From positions 1 through 14,283 of the forward strand of contig JAEVYV010000194.1 in assembly GCA_023392575.1 (NCBI GenBank): DNA of 14,283 bases, written 5' to 3'. The stretch is from Bacteroidota bacterium. Its GTDB lineage: Bacteria > Bacteroidota > Bacteroidia > Chitinophagales > Chitinophagaceae. The notes beneath the pieces were generated by a model. It saw only the letters and a list, made by a program, of their open reading frames with translations, was not told where the DNA came from and searched no databases. Of the stretch, positions 1 to 7,719 are shown in pieces. The first letter of the stretch is position 1. Every line of letters begins with the position of its first letter. The translations under genes and the position numbers were made by a program.

Positions 1-124
1 GTCCAAACAACTGCGATGGCCCGTTTATTGGATTACTTCAAGGTTAGAATCCAATTGCTTCGGGGTTGTATCGCAAATGGTGGTGTTCATTTGCAATTTG
101 CGAATTATGAATCTGCTATAATCT

Positions 125-682
125 TTACTTCTTACTTACCACGAACACTTTTTACAGGTCTTTCCTCCTGCATCAGCACAAGCCCGTTTTTGAAAGACTT
201 TCCCTCACCGATGGCAGATCAGTTGACCCGCCCTCTGTTTTCAGATCTAAGCTCCCTGTATATCCGGTTTCGTTTACAACCGGTTCTTTCATGACGGGTA
301 TGTTATTTAGATAGCTTGCCAGCAGGGCTAAATTTCTATTGGTTAATAGGGCTGGTTTTTCTCCCAAGCCTGTCATCAGGCCTTCCGCCTTTTGATTTCA
401 AATGATGGGCAGCGTCTTTTTCTTCTGCACCCAGCAATTCATTTTTCTTTGTTCAAACCACCCGGTATAGCCCGAGTAATGGTTTAAGGTTTTCAGCATT
501 CTTTGGAAAAGATGGTTTGCCTCTTTCACGGGAACCATCACATCCAGGGTGTCAATCGCTTTGCCTTTTGTATCCATTAGAGCCAAAGGAGATTTTTTGA
601 AATGAACCTTCCAGGGCTCGGGTGTAAATTTTTCAAAACGGATATACGGCTGAATTTCCTGCATTTGTTTTATCTTGACCAT
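125..682 (-). pseudogene. Decayed DUF3738 (TIGR03435-like) protein, C-terminal remnant
   Basis: Read on the minus strand from an ATG at 682, one frame gives 94 codons to a TGA at 400-398 and then continues in the same frame for about 75 codons to another TGA at 175-173. The joined translation resembles the C-terminal part of DUF3738/TIGR03435 proteins: a segment ANHLFQRMLKTLNHYSGYTG like the family's FQxML..L..RF region, a strand MNCWVQKKK, then NLALLASYLNNIPV and EPVVNETGYTGSLDLK like the family's Lxx.L....PVVDxTGLTGxYDF motif. Past 175 the expected ending LVLMQEERPVK is in the neighbouring frame, and VFVVSKK then stop returns to the first frame (stop 127-125). This implies a lost base near the GGG at about 182-187 and a gained A in the five-A run at about 149-155. 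A TAA lies directly upstream of the ATG (694-692), so the N-terminal half is missing. Relatives often sit near TlpA and SusCD loci in this phylum; function unknown. The fragment 398-682 could still be translated alone. Confidence 0.7.
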
Positions 683-704
683 ACATGTAAATTATCTTGT
701 ATCA

Positions 705-1679
705 ATGAAGCTGACCGTCGAAACTTTGTCCCACAAGCCTTTGCAGTTTTACAAGGACCTTCCTTTAAAATACCCGGGCCCGCGGTTGCCGGGGGGCGAG
801 GTGCTTTCTGCGAGCGGGGACTTCGGTGATCTGTGCATACAGGAGTTTGACGGCGGTCACTTTGTTATCCGGTATTCTGTTCTTCAAACAAAGGAATCTT
901 TTGTTTTGGATGTTCGAAGCCATCATTCCGGATTGCATGCATCCATCATGCTCAAAAACCACATTTGTCCTGTTTTTATAGGAGGGGAGGAGTTGCGGAT
1001 AAAAGAAGGGCAATTCACCATTTTTCAGGCGCACCAGCCGGGCGCCACAGTAAAGTTCTCCGGACAGCAGCACTTTATTTGTTTTGAAACCCTCTTGTCC
1101 CCGGAATGGACCGCTTCTATTGTAAAAGACTTCCCTGAATTATCTGGGCTATTGGCTACTTCACCGCCTCCGCATCCCGAAGTTTGGGTTCATCCGGCTA
1201 AGTGGGCAGACGAGGAAGTCAGGGAACATATTCATTACATTCTTACCTATTCCGACCCGGCTAAGTGGAGGCGGAATTATTTTGAAAACAGGGTTTGGGA
1301 TATTACCTGGAAGCTTCTTGCACTTCACCTGAATAGCGATACCGGGGAAGAAAGCCTGACAGACGAGGAAGGGGAAAAGGCAAGGGCCATCCAACAGTTA
1401 ATTCTGGATCATCTGGACCAACATTTATTGATCAGCGAATTGGGCAGAAAGGTAGGGGCCAGCGAGAGCCGGATCAAAAAAATATTTAGAATGGTTTACG
1501 GAATGGGCATACACCAATACCGTATCTATGCCCGCTTAAAAGAAGCCATCCGGCTGCTCAACGAAGGAATGTCGGTGAAGGAAGCCGCTGCGGCCACCGG
1601 CTGGCGGCCAGCCGACCTGATCAAAGCGTATTACAAAGTGTACGGAACCACTCCCGGCACCATCAAAAAAAAGAAATAA
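705..1679 (+). CDS. AraC-family transcriptional regulator
   Basis: 324-residue cytoplasmic DNA-binding regulator. The C-terminal 100 residues are a typical AraC/XylS double helix-turn-helix: first HTH about residues 242-263 (LISELGRKVGASESRIKKIF), linking helix with YRIYARLKEAIRLL, second HTH about 290-316 ending in the family signature KVYGTTP. Residues 1-200 are beta-rich and probably form a cupin-like sensing domain of unknown ligand. I chose the ATG at 705; a TTG at 675 would add ten residues but overlaps the divergent pseudogene, and nothing supports it. Only 22 bp separate this start from the first codon of the divergent pseudogene, so its promoter must lie inside former coding DNA, suggesting the junction was made by a rearrangement. 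The target is unknown; candidates are the two small plus-strand genes that follow. The family call is firm, the regulon is not. Confidence 0.93.
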   Translation: MKLTVETLSHKPLQFYKDLPLKYPGPRLPGGEVLSASGDFGDLCIQEFDGGHFVIRYSVLQTKESFVLDVRSHHSGLHASIMLKNHICPVFIGGEELRIKEGQFTIFQAHQPGATVKFSGQQHFICFETLLSPEWTASIVKDFPELSGLLATSPPPHPEVWVHPAKWADEEVREHIHYILTYSDPAKWRRNYFENRVWDITWKLLALHLNSDTGEESLTDEEGEKARAIQQLILDHLDQHLLISELGRKVGASESRIKKIFRMVYGMGIHQYRIYARLKEAIRLLNEGMSVKEAAAATGWRPADLIKAYYKVYGTTPGTIKKKK

Positions 1680-1774
1680 CCCGGAGACGCCGTAGTCCAT
1701 TTTCGAAATAATGATAACCGTTTCACTCATTCAAAAATTTGGATATGGGAAGTGGATCGGCGGAACTTTAGGCT

Positions 1775-2167
1775 ATGAAAACCAAAGCTTACATCATAAA
1801 AGGAATTGCTGCTGTTTTTCTTTTCTTTTTCACCGATACGGCCGTCGGCCATATCATTTCTTTTCATTCGCTTCCTTATATCCTCGGCCGTTCGCCTCTT
1901 CCGGGGACGCTAAGTTCGTGGATCGCAGAAGAGGTTGCTCTTCTCTTACTCGCCATTGTTATTTTACTGGTGTTTTTCCAAAACCAGGATCGCCAGGCCC
2001 TTTATTTTATTTTCCGGATTAAGTCTTTCGTGCTTGTGCGGGGGCATGCTGCAAAGCCTCAGTCAGCAGCGGCATGTTTGGATGAATGTTTTGTTAACCG
2101 TTCTGTGTGTGCTATACGACATGAGACGAAGTCCGCTCAACAGAAACCAAAGTTCTTATTGCAATAG
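1775..2167 (+). CDS. Small membrane protein, unrecognised
   Basis: 130-codon ORF starting at an ATG 95 bp after the AraC gene. Residues 1-90 look real: a hydrophobic segment at about 8-22 (IIKGIAAVFLFFF), a short loop, then a second strong membrane segment at about 55-70 (EVALLLLAIVILLVFF) followed by a basic, polar stretch (QNQDRQ), as for a two-span inner-membrane protein. After about codon 84 the character changes to a Cys- and Ala-rich sequence with no hydrophobic pattern, while another plus frame over 2014-2204 shows a further hydrophobic segment (VWMNVLLTVLCVLYDMRR). The true product may therefore be frameshifted here. I do not recognise a family. Same strand as the preceding AraC gene, so co-transcription is possible. 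Confidence 0.45.
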   Translation: MKTKAYIIKGIAAVFLFFFTDTAVGHIISFHSLPYILGRSPLPGTLSSWIAEEVALLLLAIVILLVFFQNQDRQALYFIFRIKSFVLVRGHAAKPQSAAACLDECFVNRSVCAIRHETKSAQQKPKFLLQ

Positions 2168-2230
2168 CAGGGGGTGCCGAAAACCTGTAGAAAAGAGTAG
2201 GTAATTCGTTAAACAATTAAATGTTTTTTT

Positions 2231-2572
2231 ATGAAAAAGTATTTATTGGGAGTTGCGGCCATTGTATTGGCTCTGGGCTTTTCAGCTTTTTCCGGAAAAT
2301 CGGAAAAGCAGGAAGTGACACCCAAGAAGGTGTTTGCAACCTATTATGGCTTTACCGGCAGTGACAATGCCGACCTCAACCAAACGGGCTCCTGGGTTTC
2401 ACTGGGTACGCAAGCCCCCGCTCAATGTGGCGGAACAAATATTGTTTGTATTGTATCGGCTTCGCAGGCCACTCTGGCTGATTTTCAATCGGCCATTGCC
2501 AAAGCCAATCCGCGCAGCGAGGCGGAACTGGATGCCATGAGCGGTGTGGATGTCTACAGCCACAAGAATTGA
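2231..2572 (+). CDS. Small exported protein, DUF6520-like
   Basis: 113-residue protein with a clear signal peptide (MKKYLLGVAAIVLALGFSAF, cleavage probably near residue 21-24) and a short mature domain containing a Cys-x6-Cys pair (QCGGTNIVC), which could form one disulfide in the periplasm or outside the cell. The overall plan (KK start, AxGFSAF signal end, about 90 mature residues, one Cys pair) resembles the DUF6520-type small exported proteins common in Bacteroidota, for which no function is established. The resemblance is by layout only. The gene is followed at once by a strong hairpin terminator, so it ends a transcript. An overlapping ORF in another frame (2334-2540) is a shadow. Confidence 0.75.
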   Translation: MKKYLLGVAAIVLALGFSAFSGKSEKQEVTPKKVFATYYGFTGSDNADLNQTGSWVSLGTQAPAQCGGTNIVCIVSASQATLADFQSAIAKANPRSEAELDAMSGVDVYSHKN

Positions 2573-2592
2573 TGATGGGGGAGAATGTTTTG

Positions 2593-2631
2593 AGTTATAG
2601 TAAGGGAACGTATGCCCTTACTATAACTTTT
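2593..2631 (+). terminator. Rho-independent terminator, possibly bidirectional
   Basis: A perfect 14-bp stem (AGTTATAGTAAGGG at 2593-2606 with its complement at 2615-2628) closes an 8-nt loop and runs into TTTT on the plus strand. It lies 20 bp after the small exported protein gene and 9 bp before the end of the convergent susD-like gene. The minus strand lacks a U run after the stem, so it should act mainly on plus-strand transcripts, though a stem this stable may also slow transcription from the other side. Confidence 0.9.
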
Positions 2632-2639
2632 GGTTTGGC

Positions 2640-4016
2640 TCACCTTGGGTTCTGGGGCATTCCCGACCTTTGGATGACCTCTTCCGGAATGGGTAAAGCA
2701 AAGCGCAGGTCGTTGGGCGGAAGCACATAGGCCTGCCCGTTAATTACCCTGCTTAGCGCAATGCCGGCTCCTTCCTTGTTCAATCTTTTTATATCCATCC
2801 ACCGCACTCCTCTCATAAGCAGTTCTTTTCTTCGCTCGGCAAGGATCAGGGCCAGGGCCTCAGAGGAATTGGTTGCCGTAAAGGCGGGAAAAGGCAGCGT
2901 GTTTTTCCAGCGCTTTGCCATCAGTGTATTGAGGTCGTTCATGGCTGCTTCCACCATTTCCTTTCTCGCGGCACACTCTGCCCGCATCAGGTAAACCTCG
3001 TCGACGGCAATATTGGTAAACAAAGGTGCACCACCTTCGTAGCTGCCCCTAAACCCAAAGCTGCCGTTGTTGTTGCTTTTAAAAAACAAGGATTTTCTCA
3101 GGTCGTTATCGTTATAGGAGGCGTACAGGCCCGAATCAATCCGGGCACGGCTGTTGTCTACCGGCGACAGCACCGGCGACCGGCTCTCCATGATCACCTC
3201 TTTGTTCAATTGCAAAAAGGGATAAGTGGCCGCGGGGTTGATTTGCGGATCCTGGTTATAGTCCATCAAAGAATTTTTTAATTGCAGGCATCGATCAGAA
3301 TATTTAAATGCACTGTCGTATTCCCTCATCGCCAGGTAGGTCCGGGCCAGCAAAGCGTAAGAAGCGGGTTGTGAGGGCCGGAATACGGTTCGCGGCGTGA
3401 CCGGCAGTAAGGGAAGGAACTGCTTAAAATCAGCAATGATCTGCTCATAGGTTTGTTGGAGGGTTGATCGTACCGAAACTTCGTTGAAGTTGGCGTTGAG
3501 GCGTAGCGGAATGCCCAGATCTGTGGTGGCCGTATTCTTATCGTAGGCCAGTGCCCATACCAGGGCAATGTCCAGGAAGGTTTTTGCCCGGAAACACAAG
3601 GCCTGTCCTTTAATATTGTCCCATTCGGCCTTGTTGGCTTCCGTTCGGGCCATGTTGGGAAGATTGTCCAGCACTACGTTTGCGATATAAACTTTATCGT
3701 AGGCATAGGACCACTGGTTGGGATAGGGAGAAAACAATTGGTCCTTTTCCCAAGTGTACATCCTGCGGTAGGTTTCCGGCATGCTGTTCCAGTCTGCATC
3801 GGTCAGGTAATAATTGTCGGCACTGACTTCCGCAAGGGCCAGGGCATCGTTCTCGTTTAGCTTGTTGTAGTTATCGAGCAGGGCCTGCAGGTCGTTCAAT
3901 GTGTTGGGGACTACCAATTGTTGATCCGGTTTGGCGTCTAAATATTTTTGGCAACCCGAAGCCATCACTAAAAGTATCAGTATGGGGAGACAGGTTTTGG
4001 TTGTTATCGAAATCAT
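2640..4016 (-). CDS. SusD/RagB family nutrient-binding outer-membrane lipoprotein
   Basis: 458-residue surface lipoprotein that would act as the lid of the SusC-like transporter next to it. The N-terminus is a lipoprotein signal with lipobox ending MASGC (lipidated Cys22), followed by QKYLD as in other SusD proteins. Family hallmarks: RAKTFLDIALVWALAY at about 143-158 with GIPLRL after it, the helix YLMRAECAARK, the motif ERRKELLMRGVRWMDIKRL, and a C-terminal LPIPEEVI before an N-P ending. The length is at the lower end for the family, with no internal break. It starts 20 bp after susC and is in the same transcript. The ligand cannot be read from sequence; a plant or microbial glycan or other large nutrient is usual, but no carbohydrate-active enzyme gene is adjacent. 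The gene ends with TGA, confirming TGA as a stop in this genome. Confidence 0.95.
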   Translation of the reverse strand: MISITTKTCLPILILLVMASGCQKYLDAKPDQQLVVPNTLNDLQALLDNYNKLNENDALALAEVSADNYYLTDADWNSMPETYRRMYTWEKDQLFSPYPNQWSYAYDKVYIANVVLDNLPNMARTEANKAEWDNIKGQALCFRAKTFLDIALVWALAYDKNTATTDLGIPLRLNANFNEVSVRSTLQQTYEQIIADFKQFLPLLPVTPRTVFRPSQPASYALLARTYLAMREYDSAFKYSDRCLQLKNSLMDYNQDPQINPAATYPFLQLNKEVIMESRSPVLSPVDNSRARIDSGLYASYNDNDLRKSLFFKSNNNGSFGFRGSYEGGAPLFTNIAVDEVYLMRAECAARKEMVEAAMNDLNTLMAKRWKNTLPFPAFTATNSSEALALILAERRKELLMRGVRWMDIKRLNKEGAGIALSRVINGQAYVLPPNDLRFALPIPEEVIQRSGMPQNPR

Positions 4017-4036
4017 ATCACTTTTGCTTTCGGTTA

Positions 4037-7000
4037 TTAAAATGTTGTGCGGATACCAAAGACATAGTTTTTCGGCGAGGGGATCAGTCCACTCAGGTAT
4101 TCGGGGTCAATCCCGTCTTTGTTGGCACGCCAGATAATGCCCAGATCATTGGCATTAAAATAGATCTGGATGTTTTGAAAACCTGATTTTAGGATCTTCT
4201 TGGGGACATCGTAAGTGACCGTAACAAACTGCAGGCGGACATTATCGGCTTTCCGGACAAGGACTTCCGTGTTTTCGTAAAAAGCGTCTCGCTGCGAATT
4301 GCCCGGGTAGATCAGTGCCGGCACATTGGTCGAGGCTTCATCTCCCGGCTTTTGCCATCGTTTACTGTAGTCCGAATGGGTACGCAGGTTTTGAAACAAC
4401 AGGTTATAGTTAATGGTATTCTTTTTAAAATAATGCCCCATTTTGTACACCAGGGCTGCAGAGACCGAAAGGTTTTTCCAGCTAATGGTGTTGCCCAGGG
4501 AGCCAAATACGGTAGGCAGGGCCGGGCCGTTGAATTTCATATTCTGAATCGAATCAGAAAGCAGGGAAGAATAATTCTTGCTCACTTCACCTTTATAATA
4601 CCCCTGCGGCTCTCCGGTTAAGGGATCCAGGCCGGCCCAGGGAAAGGAAAAGACGGAATAGACCGGTGTGCCCACCACTCCCGAAACGCTGTTCCCCATA
4701 AAACTGATGCCCTGCCGGAAACTCAAATAATAGGAAGTGATTTCATCGCGGTAGGTGTTTAGGTTCCAATGTGTTTGCCATTTTACCGCACCATCGGTAT
4801 TGAGCGTGTTGAGCTGCAGTTCAAACCCCTGTCCCTTCATGCTGGCTACATTTTTGGTAATGCTGGCCGTGCCCAGGCCCACGGTGTAATCCAAAAGCGA
4901 AGGCCCATAGAGCCCGTTCCCTCTTTTTCTATAATATTCTATGCTGCCGGCCACTCTTTGATTTTTTGTTGGCAGATCGAGGGCCAGGTTCCATTGGGCG
5001 TTTTTCTCCCAGCGCAAATCGGGATTGTAAAATTTATCCACTCTTGCCTGCGGAGAGGAGGTGTAGACAGAAGTGCCCGTATAACTGATGGTGGTTACTG
5101 CGGAAAGGCTGGGGTCCAGGTTGCCGTTATAGCCATAAGAAGTGCGTAGCCTTAAGTAGGGCAGGAGGGCGGATTGATAAAACGGCTCTTTTGAGATTTC
5201 CCAGCTGAGGCCGGCAGACCAGAGCGGGTTCCATTTGTTATTGGTGCTGACCCCGAATATATTGGAAGCATCTTTTCTTCCACTCACCGAAGCGGTATAT
5301 TTCCCGTTATAGGTGTAGGCCGCGTTGGAATAAACAGAGAGGAACCGGTTCAGTTGTCCCGACAGACCCTGCCAGGAGGGAATAAAAGCGGTTGTCGAGA
5401 AAAAATTCTGTTGAACAAAGGTCGGATAGGCGGTGGTATAATCCACATTGGCACTGGTGAGCAAATCGTCATCATACCCATAGGTACGGTAAAAATTCTG
5501 TGCGGTTCGAATTTGCCGCGCTTCCGCTCCGGCAATGGCCGATACCTGGTGTTTTGACCAGGTTTGGGTGTAGGTCAACTGGCCTCGCAGGTTGTTCGCG
5601 GTCATTTCGCCGTTCATCAGGTCCAGGATGGAACCCAGCGGAATTTTGTACACAACCTGGCCGGTGGTTCTGTTCAACTGGGTAAACAGGTTGATCAGGT
5701 TCCGGGTAAAATAGCTTTGCTGGTCGTTCAGGTCTTTTTGCCTTGATTGCTGTTTTTCATACTGGTAGAGGAGCGCCAGGTTCAGGTGCGGAGTAATCTT
5801 ATAGCCAAGGGATAGTTTCCCAATGAAGTTTTGTAAGGACTTTCGCGAAGTGGCGTGTTTGTCCTCTTCCAGCGGATAATAATTCCAGTCTAAAAGCTTG
5901 CCCCCTCCGGCGGTATCAATAAAGGACTGCCGGAAATCCCGTGCAACCGGGATGGCACGGCCTTCTTCATCGGCCAGCCGGGCATAGGGTGGAAGGCTTC
6001 CCAGTTTTGTTGTAATGCCGCCGTAACGGGGCCGTCCGCTCCGGCTTTCGCTTTCGATAAAAAAAGCGCCGGAGGTAAGCTCCAGTTTTTTCGAAAGCCT
6101 GAGGGTATTGGTGTAATGAGTGGTAATGCGGTTGTAGGTCGCGCCGACTTCGTTTTGGCTCCGGTCATAACCTGCCGACAACAGCCAGGAGATGTTCTCC
6201 GAACCTCCTTTCAGGCTCAGCGCATACTGCTGGCTGATATGGGTATTGTAGAAGTATTTACGGTAATCGTTTTTCACATCGAGGCTTCTTAACCGGTTGA
6301 TCTGATCGGTGGCCTCCTGCCCGGTAAGCTCGCCTCTGCGCTGTTTAAATAAAATTTCATAAACCGGCGTGAAGGGCGGCCTGCTGGTACTGGCGGTGTC
6401 TGAAAAACGATAGCCCTTGCTGAATAAAAACTGTTCCACATCTATAAAATCCGATGCGCTCATGGTGGGCACATAATCCAGGTCCGGCCTTGTACCGATC
6501 CTTAGGTTGGCATTTACCTCGATCGTGGTGCGCTGGTTCCATCGACCCTTGCGGGTCGTGATCACCAATACGCCATTGGCGGCCCTTGCGCCCCAGATAG
6601 AGGCCGCGGCCGCATCTTTTAAGATCGTAATGCTTTCGATATCGTTTGGGTTCAGGTTGTTCAGGTCGCCCTCATAAGGAAAGTCGTCCACCACGACCAG
6701 CGGGTTCTGTGGCCCATTGATTGTGCTTAGTCCGCGTATATGCATTTGGCCGGGTGCCGTATTGGTTTTTTTGCCAAAAGAAACGCTGTTGGCAATGGCT
6801 TCCAGCCGGCTCATCACATCGGTAGTGGCCTGGCGGTTAAAATCTGTCCGATTGATGGTTACAAACGACCCCGTGGCTCTTTCTTTGGGCAATTGCTGGT
6901 AGCCGGTGTTGACTTCCACCGAAAGGTTTTCAAGTGCCGCCACCCTGGTTTTCAGCGTTACTGCCAAATCGGGCCGTCCATCCACAGGAAGCTCGTATTG

Positions 7001-7576
7001 CTCTACATTGACACCGCTAAAAACCAGCACGGTGTTTTCCGCAATGCCGTTCAGTGCAAACAATCCATCGGTATCTGTATGAGTGCCCCTGTTGGTTCCT
7101 TTTACGGTCACGGTAACTCCTTCAGCCGGCTCTCCTTTCTCCGTCACAACGAGACCTCTTAGGTCTATGAGGGGTACCTGCTTTGGTTCAGGCGGACCGG
7201 GTGGTCTTTCTTTTTTCTTTCGGATGACCACGTGGTTGTCAGCAATAGAATACGTAAGCGGCTGGTCCCGGAAACACAGGTCCAGCACCTGCTCAATTCC
7301 TGCATCCTTAACCTCAAGGCTCACGGCATGGGCGGTGGCCAATTCCTCCTTTGTATAAATGAAGCGATAGGAAGTTTGCTTTCGTATTTCTTTGAAGACC
7401 TTCTGCAGGGGAGCTTGCTTTACCGACAGGGTGATGGTTTGTGATTGGGCCTGGACCTGCAGAAAGGTGATCGTTGTGAATAACAGAACCAGCTTCATGG
7501 GCAGCAGGGGTTTGGTTAGGGTGATTCTTTTCGTGCCGGCACCGGGTGGGATGCCAAAAAGAACTTCGAAATCCAT
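4037..7576 (-). CDS. SusC/RagA TonB-dependent transporter with STN signalling domain
   Basis: 1179-residue outer-membrane TonB-dependent transporter. In order: a polar leader (1-26) before a signal peptide starting at Met27 (MKLVLLFTTITFLQVQA); an STN domain at about 47-119 (TITLSVKQAPLQKVFKEIRK ... YSIADNHVVIRK); a Pro-rich linker (RPPGPPEP); a carboxypeptidase-regulatory-like beta domain at about 137-208 (LRGLVVTEKGEPAEGVTVTV); the plug at about 230-345, with GQMHIRGLSTINGPQNPLVV, DIESITILKDAAAASIWGAR and ANGVLVITTRKG; then a beta barrel to the C-terminal aromatic strand (YVFGIRTTF). The STN domain is what lets such transporters signal to a FecR-type anti-sigma factor, and fecR lies just upstream, 143 bp away. 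The substrate is unknown. The start could be Met27, but long polar leaders are common in this family. Intact, no frameshift seen. Confidence 0.96.
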   Translation of the reverse strand: MDFEVLFGIPPGAGTKRITLTKPLLPMKLVLLFTTITFLQVQAQSQTITLSVKQAPLQKVFKEIRKQTSYRFIYTKEELATAHAVSLEVKDAGIEQVLDLCFRDQPLTYSIADNHVVIRKKKERPPGPPEPKQVPLIDLRGLVVTEKGEPAEGVTVTVKGTNRGTHTDTDGLFALNGIAENTVLVFSGVNVEQYELPVDGRPDLAVTLKTRVAALENLSVEVNTGYQQLPKERATGSFVTINRTDFNRQATTDVMSRLEAIANSVSFGKKTNTAPGQMHIRGLSTINGPQNPLVVVDDFPYEGDLNNLNPNDIESITILKDAAAASIWGARAANGVLVITTRKGRWNQRTTIEVNANLRIGTRPDLDYVPTMSASDFIDVEQFLFSKGYRFSDTASTSRPPFTPVYEILFKQRRGELTGQEATDQINRLRSLDVKNDYRKYFYNTHISQQYALSLKGGSENISWLLSAGYDRSQNEVGATYNRITTHYTNTLRLSKKLELTSGAFFIESESRSGRPRYGGITTKLGSLPPYARLADEEGRAIPVARDFRQSFIDTAGGGKLLDWNYYPLEEDKHATSRKSLQNFIGKLSLGYKITPHLNLALLYQYEKQQSRQKDLNDQQSYFTRNLINLFTQLNRTTGQVVYKIPLGSILDLMNGEMTANNLRGQLTYTQTWSKHQVSAIAGAEARQIRTAQNFYRTYGYDDDLLTSANVDYTTAYPTFVQQNFFSTTAFIPSWQGLSGQLNRFLSVYSNAAYTYNGKYTASVSGRKDASNIFGVSTNNKWNPLWSAGLSWEISKEPFYQSALLPYLRLRTSYGYNGNLDPSLSAVTTISYTGTSVYTSSPQARVDKFYNPDLRWEKNAQWNLALDLPTKNQRVAGSIEYYRKRGNGLYGPSLLDYTVGLGTASITKNVASMKGQGFELQLNTLNTDGAVKWQTHWNLNTYRDEITSYYLSFRQGISFMGNSVSGVVGTPVYSVFSFPWAGLDPLTGEPQGYYKGEVSKNYSSLLSDSIQNMKFNGPALPTVFGSLGNTISWKNLSVSAALVYKMGHYFKKNTINYNLLFQNLRTHSDYSKRWQKPGDEASTNVPALIYPGNSQRDAFYENTEVLVRKADNVRLQFVTVTYDVPKKILKSGFQNIQIYFNANDLGIIWRANKDGIDPEYLSGLIPSPKNYVFGIRTTF

Positions 7577-7656
7577 AACTTTGAATTGTTTGGGTTAAAT
7601 AAATAATGGTTTACAGTCCGCTCGATTGTACTTTTTAGTTGTGACCCTTACATTCG

Positions 7657-7687
7657 CCGCTTCGTCCGCAATACGAGGCGGTTTTTT
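7657..7687 (+). terminator. Terminator-like hairpin oriented against the flanking genes
   Basis: A 9-bp stem with one G-T pair (CCGCTTCGT at 7657-7665, ACGAGGCGG at 7673-7681, 7-nt loop) is followed by six T residues on the plus strand. Both neighbours, fecR and susC, are on the minus strand, where the stem has As before it and no U run after it. As written it would stop plus-strand (antisense) transcripts. It may also act as an RNA stem stabilising or partly separating the fecR and susC parts of the message. Confidence 0.55.
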
Positions 7688-7719
7688 ATGGGCCCTTGTC
7701 AGTGCATAGGCAATCGGTT

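Noticed and set aside
16..294. 92-codon plus-strand ORF at the left edge
   Set aside because: It is antisense to the DUF3738-like remnant over most of its length and has no domain-like pattern.
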